A stretch of 64,000 nt of DNA from Aliidongia sp035943795 (GCF_035943795.1 NZ_DASZBY010000147.1:59173-123172), one strand, 5' to 3'. Positions 1 to 9,220 are shown, counted from the first letter of the stretch. Notes: generated by a model from the letters alone, not told the origin. Translations and numbers: made by a program.

Positions 1-504
1 GGGCTGTTGAGCGCCGTCATCAAGGAACTCGAATCCGAAGGCTTCACCCTGGTCGGCGTCGACAGCGTGCTGACCGATGCGGTCGCGATCGAGGGGCGCT
101 ACGGTCGCCACAAGCCCGATGCCCAGGCCGAGGTCGACATCGCCCACGGTTTTCGGGTCGTCGAGGCCCTGGGCTCGCTCGATATCGGGCAGGGTGCGGT
201 CGTGCAGCAGGGCGTCGTGCTCGGCGTCGAAGCGATCGAGGGCACCGACGCGTTGATCCGGCGCTGTGGCGAGTGGCGGCGGGAAGGACCGGGCGGCGTG
301 CTCGTCAAGGCGAAGAAGCCGGAGCAGGAGCGGCGGGCCGATCTGCCGACCATCGGGCCGCGAACGGTCGAACTCGCCCATCAGGCGGGCCTGCGCGGCA
401 TCGCCATCGAGGCCGGCGGCAGCCTGGTCATCGATCGGGAGCAGGTGACCGCGCTGGCCGACAAGCTGGGCCTGTTCGTGATCGGCTGCAGGAAGCCGGC
501 GTGA
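1..504 (+). CDS. lpxI: UDP-2,3-diacylglucosamine pyrophosphatase LpxI, C-terminal part (5' truncated by window)
   Basis: The open frame runs in from the window edge (frame of base 1) and stops with TGA at 502-504, giving about 167 C-terminal residues. It matches the C-terminal (DUF1009) half of LpxI, which hydrolyses UDP-2,3-diacylglucosamine to lipid X in lipid A synthesis, replacing LpxH in most Alphaproteobacteria. Visible features are the run AVAIEGRYG, the stretch KKPEQERRADLPTIG, and the end GIAIEAGGSLVIDRE followed by a short tail FVIGCRKPA. The stop overlaps the lpxB start as GTGA, so the two are translationally coupled. A TTG at 7 is in frame but is internal, not the true start. Confidence 0.92.
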   Translation, partial: GLLSAVIKELESEGFTLVGVDSVLTDAVAIEGRYGRHKPDAQAEVDIAHGFRVVEALGSLDIGQGAVVQQGVVLGVEAIEGTDALIRRCGEWRREGPGGVLVKAKKPEQERRADLPTIGPRTVELAHQAGLRGIAIEAGGSLVIDREQVTALADKLGLFVIGCRKPA

Positions 505-1670
505 GCGAAGACCCGCCGCTCTATTACCTGATCGCCGGCGAACCCTCCGGTGACGTGATCGGCGCGCGGCTGATGCGGGCATTGCGCCAGCGGCTGGGCG
601 GCAAGGTCCGGTTCGCCGGCATCGGCGGCGAGCGGATGGCCGAGGAGGGACTGGTCACCCTGCTGCCGATCCGCGAACTGGCGATCATGGGCATGGTCGA
701 GATCGCCCCGCAACTCATCAACCTGATCCGCCGCATCCGCGAGACGATCGCCGACATCGAGGCGAAGGCGCCGGTCGCGGTCGTCACGATCGACAGTTCC
801 GGATTCTGCTTCCGCGTGACCGAGAAGATCAAGCCGAAGGCCAGGCGACCGGTGCTGGTGCATTACGTGGCACCCATGGTCTGGGCGTGGCGGGCGCACC
901 GGGCCTATTCGGCGGCCAAGGCGGCCGACCATCTGTTGACCCTGCTGCCGTTCGAGCCGCCTTATTTCGAGCATGTGCGGCTGCCGGCCAGCTATGTCGG
1001 CCATCCGGTGATCGAGGGCGGCGCCGACGATGGCGACGGTCCCGCGTTCCGGGCCCGCCACGGCATCGCGCCGGAGGCGACCCTGCTCTGCGTGCTGCCT
1101 GGCAGCCGGCGCGGCGAGATCAAGCGGCTGCTGCCGGTGTTCAGGGAAACCGTCGAGCGGTTGATGAAGCGCTTCCCCGACCTGGTCGTGGTCGTGCCGA
1201 CGGTCGAAACGGTGGCCGCCCATGTGATAGAGGCCGTGGCCGCATGGCCGGGCCGGGTCGTTGTGGTGCGCGGTGCCGCCGAGAAGTTCGATGCCTTCGC
1301 CGCCAGCACCGCGGCACTGGCGGCCTCGGGCACGGTAGCGCTCGAACTGGCGATGGCCCGGGTTCCGATGGTGATCGGCTACCGCATCTGGGCACCGACC
1401 CATTTCGTCGTCAGCCGTACGGTCAAGATCAAATACGCGACCCTGATCAACCTGTTGCTCGATCGCCCGCTCATTCCCGAATTGCTCCAGCACGAGTGCA
1501 CGCCGGAGCGCCTGGGCGCCGAGGTCGAACGGCTGCTGAGCGATCCCGGGGCGCGGCGCGTGCAGATCGAGGGGGCTCAGGCCGCCCTGCAGCAGATCGG
1601 TCTCGACGGCGAACCGCCGAGCCTCAAGGCCGCCGACAAGATCCTGGAGTTGGTCGCCGCCGTCCGATGA
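501..1670 (+). CDS. lpxB: Lipid-A-disaccharide synthase LpxB
   Basis: Glycosyltransferase family 19 enzyme of 389 residues that condenses lipid X with UDP-2,3-diacylglucosamine to give lipid A disaccharide at the inner face of the cytoplasmic membrane. The start is GTG at 501, overlapping the lpxI stop; it places the conserved GEPSGD motif at residues 13-18, as in the family. LPGSRRGEI lies near residue 200 and ELAMARVPMVIGYR near 282, both typical nucleotide-sugar binding segments. Longer in-frame extensions upstream run through lpxI and are not credible. The pair lpxI-lpxB supplies successive steps of the Raetz pathway. Confidence 0.97.
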   Translation: MSEDPPLYYLIAGEPSGDVIGARLMRALRQRLGGKVRFAGIGGERMAEEGLVTLLPIRELAIMGMVEIAPQLINLIRRIRETIADIEAKAPVAVVTIDSSGFCFRVTEKIKPKARRPVLVHYVAPMVWAWRAHRAYSAAKAADHLLTLLPFEPPYFEHVRLPASYVGHPVIEGGADDGDGPAFRARHGIAPEATLLCVLPGSRRGEIKRLLPVFRETVERLMKRFPDLVVVVPTVETVAAHVIEAVAAWPGRVVVVRGAAEKFDAFAASTAALAASGTVALELAMARVPMVIGYRIWAPTHFVVSRTVKIKYATLINLLLDRPLIPELLQHECTPERLGAEVERLLSDPGARRVQIEGAQAALQQIGLDGEPPSLKAADKILELVAAVR

Positions 1671-1782
1671 CAGGCGGCAAGGCGTATGGAGCAGACAGAG
1701 CATCTGGGCGGCCCGGACTTGGCCGTCGGGAGGAACCACCGGTACATCGGCTTGCTCGCACCACCATGAAGTCGGCGATTGG

Positions 1783-1995
1783 CTAGCGCAGCCCGGTCCA
1801 GCACAGCCAGATCGCGGCGGCTGCGGCGATCAGCAGCAGGGCCAGACGCTTCAGCCGCAGGGGCAAAGGTGTCCGGTTGTCGTTGGCCGCGAGGACGCGG
1901 CCCCCCCGAAGGACGGTCGAGGCCGGATCGAAGACGCGATCCGGTGGCTCGACGCCCTTCGGGAGGTCGTCTATGCGATGGAAGCCGTTATCCAC
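1783..1995 (-). CDS. Small single-pass membrane protein translationally coupled to gltA
   Basis: A 70-residue frame starting at GTG (1995-1993), where GTGGATAA overlaps the TAA stop of gltA, so translation is probably coupled to citrate synthase. The N-terminal 50 residues are polar; residues 51-65 form a hydrophobic helix (LALLLIAAAAAIWLC) preceded by basic residues (RLKR), predicting one C-terminal membrane anchor. I do not recognise a family. The tight overlap and the absence of another candidate here argue that it is real, but 70 residues in high-GC DNA could also be chance. The 112 bases between its stop and the lpxB stop show nothing else. Confidence 0.5.
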   Translation of the reverse strand: MDNGFHRIDDLPKGVEPPDRVFDPASTVLRGGRVLAANDNRTPLPLRLKRLALLLIAAAAAIWLCWTGLR

Positions 1996-3316
1996 GCGCC
2001 GTCAGCGGGACGTAAGCCCGCCGATCGGTACCGGTGTAGAGCTGACGCGGACGGCCGATCTTCTGACCGTCGTCTTCGATCATCTCGTTCCACTGGGCGA
2101 CCCAGCCCACGGTCCGGGCCACCGCGAACAGTACGGTGAACATCGAAACCGGGAAACCCATCGCCTTCAGGATGATGCCCGAATAGAAATCGACGTTCGG
2201 GTACAGCTTCTTCTCGACGAAGTAATCGTCTTCGAGCGCCAGCTTCTCCAGTTCCATTGCCAGTTCGAGCCGGTCGTCATGGACGCCCAGTTCGTTCAGC
2301 ACGTCGTAGCAGGTCTGGCGCATGACCTTGGCGCGCGGGTCGAAGTTCTTGTAGACCCGGTGGCCGAAGCCCATCAGACGGAACGAGTCGTTCTTGTCCT
2401 TGGCGCGCTTTACGAACTCGGGGATGTTGTCCTTATGCCCGATCTCGTCGAGCATCTTCAGCACCGCCTCGTTGGCGCCGCCATGGGCGGGGCCCCAAAG
2501 CGAAGCGATGCCGGCGGCGATACACGCGAACGGATTGGCGCCCGACGAGCCCGCGAGGCGGACGGTCGAGGTCGAGGCGTTCTGCTCGTGATCGGCATGA
2601 AGCACGAAGATCCGGTCCATCGCCTTCGCAAGCGTCGGGCTGACGACATATTCCTCGCACGGCACGGCAAAGCACATGTGCAGGAAGTTCTCGGCGAAGT
2701 TCAGCGAGTTCTTCGGATACATGAACGGCTGACCCGCCGAATATTTATATGCCATGGCCGCGATCGTCGGCATCTTGGCGATCAGCCGATACGACGCGAT
2801 CTTGCGCTGGGTCGGATCATGGATGTCCGTCGAGTCATGGTAGAACGCCGAGAGCGCGCCCACGACGCCGCACATGACGGCCATCGGATGGGCATCGCGC
2901 CGGAAGCCGCGATAGAAGGTCGACAGTTGCTCATGCACCATGGTGTGCATGGTGATGTCGCGCTCGAACTTGGCCTTTTCCTGCGCCGTCGGCAGTTCGC
3001 CGTTCAGCAGCAGATAGCAGGTCTCGGGGAAATCGCTGTGCTCGGCCAATTCCTCGATCGGGATGCCGCGATACAGCAGCACGCCGTTGTCACCATCGAT
3101 ATAGGTGATCTTCGACTCGCAGGAGCCGGTCGAGGTATAGCCGGGGTCGAACGTGAAATGGCCGGTTTCCGCATAGAGCTTGCGGATGTCGATGACCTTG
3201 GGTCCGACCGAGCCGGAAATCAGCGGCAGGGTGACCTGCTTGCCGGACGAATTGTCGGTCAGCGTGACGGTCTCGGACGTGTTGGCCGAGCCGGATGCTG
3301 AGGATTTACTGTCCAT
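1988..3316 (-). CDS. gltA: Citrate synthase (type II, hexameric, NADH-sensitive class)
   Basis: 442 residues. Condenses acetyl-CoA with oxaloacetate as the entry to the TCA cycle in the cytoplasm. The catalytic triad is visible: His278 in GPAHGGAN, His319 in GFGHRVYKN and Asp376 in VDFYSGI. HADHEQNAS near residue 240 is another family hallmark. The N terminus has an extra Ser/Thr-rich stretch of about 20 residues before the conserved VTLPLISGSVG segment. It lies downstream of gltX on the same strand with a 101-base gap that holds its own promoter, and is followed by an overlapping small membrane-protein gene. Confidence 0.98.
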   Translation of the reverse strand: MDSKSSASGSANTSETVTLTDNSSGKQVTLPLISGSVGPKVIDIRKLYAETGHFTFDPGYTSTGSCESKITYIDGDNGVLLYRGIPIEELAEHSDFPETCYLLLNGELPTAQEKAKFERDITMHTMVHEQLSTFYRGFRRDAHPMAVMCGVVGALSAFYHDSTDIHDPTQRKIASYRLIAKMPTIAAMAYKYSAGQPFMYPKNSLNFAENFLHMCFAVPCEEYVVSPTLAKAMDRIFVLHADHEQNASTSTVRLAGSSGANPFACIAAGIASLWGPAHGGANEAVLKMLDEIGHKDNIPEFVKRAKDKNDSFRLMGFGHRVYKNFDPRAKVMRQTCYDVLNELGVHDDRLELAMELEKLALEDDYFVEKKLYPNVDFYSGIILKAMGFPVSMFTVLFAVARTVGWVAQWNEMIEDDGQKIGRPRQLYTGTDRRAYVPLTARG

Positions 3317-3367
3317 TCGGAATGTCCCCTATGGGAGGCAAAGGGAGGCGGCGGCGGCGCGCAAAAC

Positions 3368-3396
3368 ATTTTATGCTGCTCCGCACATCATAGCAA
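3368..3396 (-). promoter_or_regulatory. Sigma-70-like promoter of gltA
   Basis: On the minus strand TTGCTA (3396-3391) and TAAAAT (3373-3368) are separated by exactly 17 bases. The predicted transcript would start near 3361, leaving a leader of about 45 bases before the gltA ATG. It lies in the only AT-rich part of the gltX-gltA gap, so gltA can be expressed independently of gltX. Confidence 0.55.
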
Positions 3397-3417
3397 ATAT
3401 CGCGCGTAAGGCATTGA

Positions 3418-4818
3418 TCAAACGACGGTGAGCCCCGCAAAATCCCCGATGCGGCCAAGCGCCTCATCCCGACCCAGCACGGCCATCACCTCGAAGATTC
3501 CGGGTGACGTCACGGCACCGGCCAGCGCAGCACGCAATGGCTGCGCGACCGCGCCGAGCTTCACGCCCTCGGCTTCGATGAACACGCGGATCGCGGCATC
3601 GAGCGCCGTCTCGGACCAGTCCCCCTGTCCTTCGAGGGCCGATCGCAGCCGGCCGAGCCGGGCGCGGGCCTCGTCGGTCGCCAGCGCCTTCGCCTTCTCG
3701 TCCAGCGGAATGGGACGACCGGCGACATAGAATCGGGCATTTTCAGCGAGTTCTACCATGGTCTTCGCACGCGACTTCAGCCCCGCCATGGCAGCGAGCA
3801 GGATCGCACGCTGCGCCTGGTTGAACGGTCCCAGCCGTTCCGCCAGCAAATCGACGAGGCGCCCGTCGTCGGACTGCCGCAAGTAATGGCCGTTAAGATT
3901 GTCGAGCTTGGCATAATCGAGCCGGGCGGGCGCTCGACCGATGCCGGGCAGGTCGAACCATTCGATCGCCTGGGCGTCGCTGATGATCTCATCGTCGCCA
4001 TGGCCCCAACCGAGGCGCAGGAGGTAGTTGCGCAAGGTCTCGGGCAGGTAGCCCATCTTGTCGCGATATTCCTCGATCGCGAGGGCGCCATGGCGCTTCG
4101 ACAGCTTGGCCCCGTCGGCGCCATGGATCAGCGGGATATGGCTGAACTGCGGCACCGTCCAGCCGTTGGCCAGGTAGATCTGGGTTTGACGGAACGCATT
4201 GGTCAGGTGATCGTCGCCGCGGATGACGTGGGTGATCCCCATGTCGTGGTCGTCGACCACGACCGACAGCATATAGGTCGGCGTGCCATCGGCGCGCAGC
4301 AGCACGAGATCGTCCAACTGTTCGTTGCCGACGGTGACTTCGCCTTGCACGCCGTCCTGGATCACGGTCGATCCGGTCTGCGGCGCGCGCAAGCGGATGA
4401 CCGGCTTCACCCCGGCCGGCGCCAGCGCCGGATCGCGATCGCGCCAGGTGCCGTCATAGCGGATCGGCTTGCCCTCGGCGCGCGCCTTTTCCCGCATTGC
4501 TTCCAGCTCTTCCGGCGAGCAATAGCAATGGTAAGCGGTGCCGGCGGCCAGCATCGCATGCGCGACCTCGGCATGGCGCGGCGCGCGCTCGGACTGCATC
4601 ACGACCTCGCCGTCGAACGGCAGGCCCAGCCAGTCCAGCCCAGAGAGGATCGCGCGGATCGCCGGTTCGGTCGAACGCGCCCGGTCGGTATCCTCGATGC
4701 GCAGCAGGCAACGGCCACCGTGATGGCGGGCGAACAGCCAGTTGAACAGGGCGGTGCGGGCGCCGCCGATGTGCAGGTAGCCGGTCGGCGAGGGGGCGAA
4801 GCGGACGGTAACGGTCAT
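3418..4818 (-). CDS. gltX: Glutamate--tRNA ligase
   Basis: 466 residues, class Ib aminoacyl-tRNA synthetase charging tRNA-Glu. The HIGH-type signature is seen in PSPTGYLHIGG at residues 9-19 and the KMSKS-type signature as KLSKR at 238-242. The zinc-site region carries CYCSPEELEAMR near residue 98. Many Alphaproteobacteria have two GltX paralogues, one of which mischarges tRNA-Gln; which one this is cannot be decided from the sequence alone. It lies upstream of gltA on the same strand, 88 bases after a hydrolase-like gene. Confidence 0.96.
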   Translation of the reverse strand: MTVTVRFAPSPTGYLHIGGARTALFNWLFARHHGGRCLLRIEDTDRARSTEPAIRAILSGLDWLGLPFDGEVVMQSERAPRHAEVAHAMLAAGTAYHCYCSPEELEAMREKARAEGKPIRYDGTWRDRDPALAPAGVKPVIRLRAPQTGSTVIQDGVQGEVTVGNEQLDDLVLLRADGTPTYMLSVVVDDHDMGITHVIRGDDHLTNAFRQTQIYLANGWTVPQFSHIPLIHGADGAKLSKRHGALAIEEYRDKMGYLPETLRNYLLRLGWGHGDDEIISDAQAIEWFDLPGIGRAPARLDYAKLDNLNGHYLRQSDDGRLVDLLAERLGPFNQAQRAILLAAMAGLKSRAKTMVELAENARFYVAGRPIPLDEKAKALATDEARARLGRLRSALEGQGDWSETALDAAIRVFIEAEGVKLGAVAQPLRAALAGAVTSPGIFEVMAVLGRDEALGRIGDFAGLTVV

Positions 4819-4906
4819 CGATCACTCGGGGCGTGGAGAGGGCTGGACGCGAAGCGGTCGCGACCATAGCACCGCATCGCCGAAGCACCAGCGGCTAGAT
4901 GCCGGG

Positions 4907-6094
4907 TCAGCGACCGATCGGCTGCATCTCGACCAGGGCCCGTGTCCGGTCCGGCAACTCGATGGTGACACGCAAATCGTCGTCACGCCGCACGCCCCGG
5001 ACCATCAGGAAATCGGGCAGGGTGAAGGTGAAGGCATTGCCGGTGAAGGTGGCGTCGTAGGTCTTCACGCCCGGTACGGTCTTGCCCAGCGGCCCATGGC
5101 CCCAGCCATAGAGGAACCGACCGCCGGACAATTGCTCCAGATAAGTCTCCTGGCCGCGGCTGCTATAGCCGAACCAGGCCTTGCCGCCCGCGGCGCCCGG
5201 CTTGATGCCCATCTGCGCCAGGGCGGCCGGAGTCTCGTCGGCGCCGCAATGATATTCGCCTAGCCGCGGCGTCAAATCGGGCTCGAAGAAATAATCCAGG
5301 CAGGTGGCGAAGGGATCGAAGCGCTTGGAATCGGCACCGGCGTGGCCGCGGATGCCGTTGTTCTCGTCGATCAGCGTGAACGGGAGGTCGCCGCGCGCGG
5401 TCAGCAGCTTGCGGGCGTCGGCACCGCGCTCGTTGCCGAACATCTGCTCATCCGCTTCCGGGAAAACCAGGAACAGGCGAACCGGCTGGATCGCCTGCAA
5501 GCGGCTAGTCGTCCAATGAAGGTTGGAGGAAACCAGGTCGGCGGCGATATCGGCGCTCCTGTTGCCCTGGTCGCTCTTCGCGCGGGCGACGCCGGTGTTG
5601 GGCGAGAACCCGATCACACCGTAGAGTCCCTTGATGGTGAGCGCGCTTTCGAGCGCGATGCCGCCGCCGAAGCCCTGGCCGGCCACGATCACCCGCTTGT
5701 AGCCGCGCGTGCGCGCGTCGGCGACCTCCGCACCCAGGGCGTCGATCAGCGGCTGGATCATCAATTGCCATTGCGCCGCTTCGTTGATGCGCGGATTGCG
5801 CTGCAGCCGGATCACGTCCCAGCCGAGCGCCGCCATGCCCTGGATCGCCCGGATCGGCGGCACGTCGGGTCCGAGCCCGGTGGAATCGATCGGGTGGTTC
5901 CAGATCACCAGTCCCTTGGCGAATTCGGGACCCAGCGACGGATAGTCGTCGTACGCCTCCTCGAACCAGAGCGGCGTCGAGGTCGGCCGCCTGCCATGGA
6001 CCGTGATGGTTTCGGTCGGGCCGGCGGCGAGCGCGGGCAAGGCGTGGATGTCGAGCACGAGCAAAAGCATCAGGGTCCGCGTGAATTTGTCCAT
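4907..6094 (-). CDS. Exported alpha/beta-hydrolase-fold protein lacking the nucleophilic serine
   Basis: 395 residues. Residues 1-24 are a signal peptide (MDKF, hydrophobic core LMLLLVL, end PALAAG), so it is probably periplasmic. The segment VIVAGQGFGGGIALESA looks like a nucleophile elbow of the alpha/beta hydrolase fold, but the place normally held by Ser is Gly141 (G-Q-G-F-G rather than G-x-S-x-G). FLVFPEADEQMFG and RGHAGADSKRF could be the acid and histidine regions. A non-enzymatic or re-purposed role is inferred. Four cysteine-poor C-terminal beta-like segments follow. It diverges from comEC with a 156-base gap. No precise family recognised. Confidence 0.75.
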   Translation of the reverse strand: MDKFTRTLMLLLVLDIHALPALAAGPTETITVHGRRPTSTPLWFEEAYDDYPSLGPEFAKGLVIWNHPIDSTGLGPDVPPIRAIQGMAALGWDVIRLQRNPRINEAAQWQLMIQPLIDALGAEVADARTRGYKRVIVAGQGFGGGIALESALTIKGLYGVIGFSPNTGVARAKSDQGNRSADIAADLVSSNLHWTTSRLQAIQPVRLFLVFPEADEQMFGNERGADARKLLTARGDLPFTLIDENNGIRGHAGADSKRFDPFATCLDYFFEPDLTPRLGEYHCGADETPAALAQMGIKPGAAGGKAWFGYSSRGQETYLEQLSGGRFLYGWGHGPLGKTVPGVKTYDATFTGNAFTFTLPDFLMVRGVRRDDDLRVTIELPDRTRALVEMQPIGR

Positions 6095-6250
6095 CGTTCG
6101 CCCTGGTGCTTACCCGTCCGTCACGGGTGATCCTGACGGAAGGAAACACAACCTGCAATATCGCGCGTTGACGAGTCACGCCGACTGGTCACGGGCTCAA
6201 CCCCTGTACTATGATCCCCTGCACATGCGTCCTCAGCGCGAGACGGATCG

Positions 6251-8452
6251 ATGGTCGACGAAGCGGCGGGAAAGGGGGCGAGCGGGTTCGCTTGGCGGCC
6301 GCCCTCGCGTATCGACGTCCAAGGCGTCGCCCACGGGTTGCTGTTGCGCCTGGTCGCAGAACGGGAGCGCTGGGTACTCTGGCTGCCGGTCGCCTTCGCG
6401 CTCGGCATCGGCGGCTATTTCGCACTACGGAGCGAGCCCTGGGGCGGGCTCGGCATTACCATGGCCCTGCCGCTCGCGGCGCTCAGCCTGTGGGCGCGGC
6501 GCAGCCTCCATCCGGTTGCTCCGACTGCTCTCCTGATAGCGCTGCCACTTTGTCTGGTCGCCGGCGGATTCGCCGTCGCCCAGTTCGAAACATGGCGGGT
6601 TGCGGCACCGGCGCTCGAGCGCCGGATCGGGCCGGCGGCGCTGGACGGCAGGGTGATCGAGGTCGAGACGCTGAACGAAGGCATCCGCGTCACCTTGGGG
6701 GCTGTGCGGCTCGATCGACTGGCGCCGGATCGGACGCCGGCACGGGTCCGGGTCCGGCTCAAGGCCGGCAGCGCCGTACCCGAGGTCGGCGATCATCTCT
6801 CCGTCTCGGCCATCCTGATGCCGCCACCGGCGCCGGCCCTGCCGGGCGGGTTCGATTTCCAGCGTCAGGCATTTTTCCAGCGGCTCGGCGCGGTCGGTTT
6901 CGCCGTCGGATCGAGCCAGATCGTGCCGGCGGCGCGGAGCAGCATCTCGACCGCGCTTCGTTCGGTGCGGAGCGCCATGACCGCGCGCATTCATGCGGCT
7001 CTACCGGGGCCCGAAGGAGCCATCGCGGCGGCGATCATCACCGGCGAGCGCGGTGCCATTCCGGCCGGCATCAACCAGGACTTCCGGGATTCCGGGCTCG
7101 CCCATCTGCTGGTCATCGCCGGCTTGCACATGACGCTCGCGACCGGTGCCGCGTTCTTTGCGATCCGGGCGATCCTGGCGCTGGTGCCGCGCATCGCGCT
7201 CGTGCGGCCGATCAAGAAATGGGCGGCGCTCGGCGCCTTGCTGATCGCGCTGCTCTACCTGGCGATTTCCGGCGCCGCGGTGCCGACTCAGCGCGCTTTC
7301 GTCATGTGCGTGCTGGCCTTGCTGGCGATCCTGATCGACCGGCAGCCGGTCAGCATGCGCAGCCTTGCCTGGGCGGCTTTCCTGGTCATGGCGCTCGACC
7401 CGGTCGCCATCGTCGGTGTCAGCTTTCAGATGTCGTTCGCCGCGGTCCTGGGCCTGATCGCGTTCTACGAGGCTTGGGGCGGCAAGCTCGGCGGTTTGCG
7501 CCAGGACGCGGGCCCCATCGGGCATGGCCTGCTGCACCTGCTGGGCATCGCGCTCACAACCATCGTCGCGACCCTGGGCACCGCCGCGTTCGCGATCTAT
7601 CACTTCAACCGCTTCGCGCTGTTCTCGGTGCCGGCCAACCTGATCGCCGTGCCGCTTGCCGGTGTCTGGGTCATGCCGTGGGCGCTCGTGTCGTGCCTGC
7701 TGATGCCGCTCGGCCTCGAGAGTGTCGGGCTGGTGCCGATGGGATGGGGCATCGCCGTCATCGAGCGGGTCGCCCATTGGACAGCCGGCCTGCCCAGCGC
7801 GACACTGGACCTGCCGACCATGCCGGACTGGGGCCTGCTGCTGATCGTCGTCGGTGGCCTGTGGCTGGCGCTGTGGCGCGCGCCCTGGCGGCGCTGGGGT
7901 GTGATGCCCGTGCTGATCGGCGTCGCGAGCCTCACCGCGGCACACGCGCCCGACCTGATCCTGGCCGCAGACGGCGCCCTGGTCGCTGTACGCTCGAACG
8001 ACGCCTATCTGCTCTCGTCGGAACGTACCGACCGGTTGGCCGCGGAGACCTGGTTGCGGACCGCGGGCGGGATTCCATCCGGGCCCCTGCCAGCGGCGGG
8101 CGAGGCAGCGGAGCATGGCGCCATCCGCTGCGACGCCGCCGGCTGCCTCATCCTGCGCAACGATCGGCGCATCGCGCTGGTCCGCGACATCAGCGTGCTC
8201 GACGAGGAATGCCGCACGTCGGACCTGGTGCTATCGCTGGTACGGGCACCGCGCCGCTGTGGCGGACGAACCCGATTGATCGACCTCAGCGATCTTCGTC
8301 ATAACGGTGCCACGGCCCTCTGGTTCGGCGATCCGCTGCGCATCGAGAGCGCCAACGCGCAGCGCGGCGATCGGCCATGGGTACCGAATTTCCCGGCGGC
8401 GCGACCGGTCAGTAGCGCCGCATCAGGCCCACGAGACGACCCTGCACCTTGA
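6251..8452 (+). CDS. comEC: ComEC/Rec2-family competence membrane protein
   Basis: 733 residues, multi-pass inner-membrane protein that would form the channel for single-stranded DNA entry. An N-terminal DUF4131-like region follows the first helices, and the Competence domain begins near residue 283 with AHLLVIAGLHMTL, then many hydrophobic helices to about residue 560. The C-terminal region (from about 560) is soluble but has no HxHxDH metal site, so the metallo-beta-lactamase-like nuclease part is absent or degenerate, as is common in Alphaproteobacteria. Start ATG at 6251. The last 44 bases overlap the 3' end of the convergent lexA gene. A second, overlapping frame over most of this gene is a high-GC shadow. 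Confidence 0.92.
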   Translation: MVDEAAGKGASGFAWRPPSRIDVQGVAHGLLLRLVAERERWVLWLPVAFALGIGGYFALRSEPWGGLGITMALPLAALSLWARRSLHPVAPTALLIALPLCLVAGGFAVAQFETWRVAAPALERRIGPAALDGRVIEVETLNEGIRVTLGAVRLDRLAPDRTPARVRVRLKAGSAVPEVGDHLSVSAILMPPPAPALPGGFDFQRQAFFQRLGAVGFAVGSSQIVPAARSSISTALRSVRSAMTARIHAALPGPEGAIAAAIITGERGAIPAGINQDFRDSGLAHLLVIAGLHMTLATGAAFFAIRAILALVPRIALVRPIKKWAALGALLIALLYLAISGAAVPTQRAFVMCVLALLAILIDRQPVSMRSLAWAAFLVMALDPVAIVGVSFQMSFAAVLGLIAFYEAWGGKLGGLRQDAGPIGHGLLHLLGIALTTIVATLGTAAFAIYHFNRFALFSVPANLIAVPLAGVWVMPWALVSCLLMPLGLESVGLVPMGWGIAVIERVAHWTAGLPSATLDLPTMPDWGLLLIVVGGLWLALWRAPWRRWGVMPVLIGVASLTAAHAPDLILAADGALVAVRSNDAYLLSSERTDRLAAETWLRTAGGIPSGPLPAAGEAAEHGAIRCDAAGCLILRNDRRIALVRDISVLDEECRTSDLVLSLVRAPRRCGGRTRLIDLSDLRHNGATALWFGDPLRIESANAQRGDRPWVPNFPAARPVSSAASGPRDDPAP

Positions 8453-9134
8453 CCCGGTCGGGGCCGAAGATGCGCGTTTCATAGGCCTTGTTCGCCGGTT
8501 CGAGCGCGATGGAGGCGCCCTTGCGGCGGATGCGCTTCAGGGTGACCTCTTCGTCATCGACCAGGGCGACCACGATCACGCCATTGTCGGCAGTGTCGCA
8601 GCGCTGGATGATCACCGTGTCGCCGTCGAAGACCCCGGCGTCGACCATGCTGTCGCCGGCTACTTCCAGCGCATAATGCTCAGCGCTGCCGGTCAGCATC
8701 GAGGCGGGAATGCCGATGGTGGCGCTGGTGTCGCGCAGGGCCGCGATCGGCGTGCCGGCGGCGATCCGGCCATAGAGGGGCAATTGCACCGCCTCTGCCG
8801 CCATGCCGCTCGGGGCGCTCGGAAAGGCGGACTTGAAATCGCCCCGGATCACCGTCGGCGAGAACTTGCCGCCGCGCTCCGTCGGCTTGGCTGCGGCGGG
8901 TGCCGCCTGGGCAGCGAACGCATCCGGCAACTTGACGACTTCGAGCGCCCGGGCCCGATGCGCCAGGCGTCGGATGAAGCCACGCTCCTCCAGCCCGCCG
9001 ATCAGGCGATGAATGCCGGACTTGGATTTGAGATTGAGCGCCTCCTTCATTTCCTCGAAGGAAGGCGAGACGCCGCTTTCGGCCAGGCGCTCGTTGATGA
9101 AGATCAGGAGTTCGTGCTGCTTCTTCGTCAACAT
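8409..9134 (-). CDS. lexA: LexA repressor (SOS regulator)
   Basis: 241 residues. N-terminal winged helix begins MLTKKQHELLIFINERL and includes SPSFEEMKEAL and a helix KSKSGIHRLIGGLEERGFIRR. The autocleavage bond is Ala126-Gly127 (RIAAGTP); the catalytic dyad is Ser162 (AGDSMVD) and Lys200 (VTLKRI). The linker between domains is longer than in E. coli and Ala/Pro-rich (residues about 75-105), which is normal for Alphaproteobacteria. A likely LexA site lies about 90 bases upstream of the ATG, indicating autoregulation. It is the last gene of the trpG-to-lexA run and converges with comEC. Confidence 0.97.
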   Translation of the reverse strand: MLTKKQHELLIFINERLAESGVSPSFEEMKEALNLKSKSGIHRLIGGLEERGFIRRLAHRARALEVVKLPDAFAAQAAPAAAKPTERGGKFSPTVIRGDFKSAFPSAPSGMAAEAVQLPLYGRIAAGTPIAALRDTSATIGIPASMLTGSAEHYALEVAGDSMVDAGVFDGDTVIIQRCDTADNGVIVVALVDDEEVTLKRIRRKGASIALEPANKAYETRIFGPDRVKVQGRLVGLMRRY

Positions 9135-9220
9135 CGCGCCGCACCTCGTCTAAAGAGTATCGCTTCTGGCCAGAATAAGGCCGAAGGCGATGAAGGAACA
9201 AAACCTAAACACTGTTAGAT

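Noticed and set aside
6211..8304. 697-residue plus-strand frame over comEC
   Set aside because: Arg/Gly/Ala-rich shadow in another frame of comEC with no domain; comEC has conserved motifs in its own frame.
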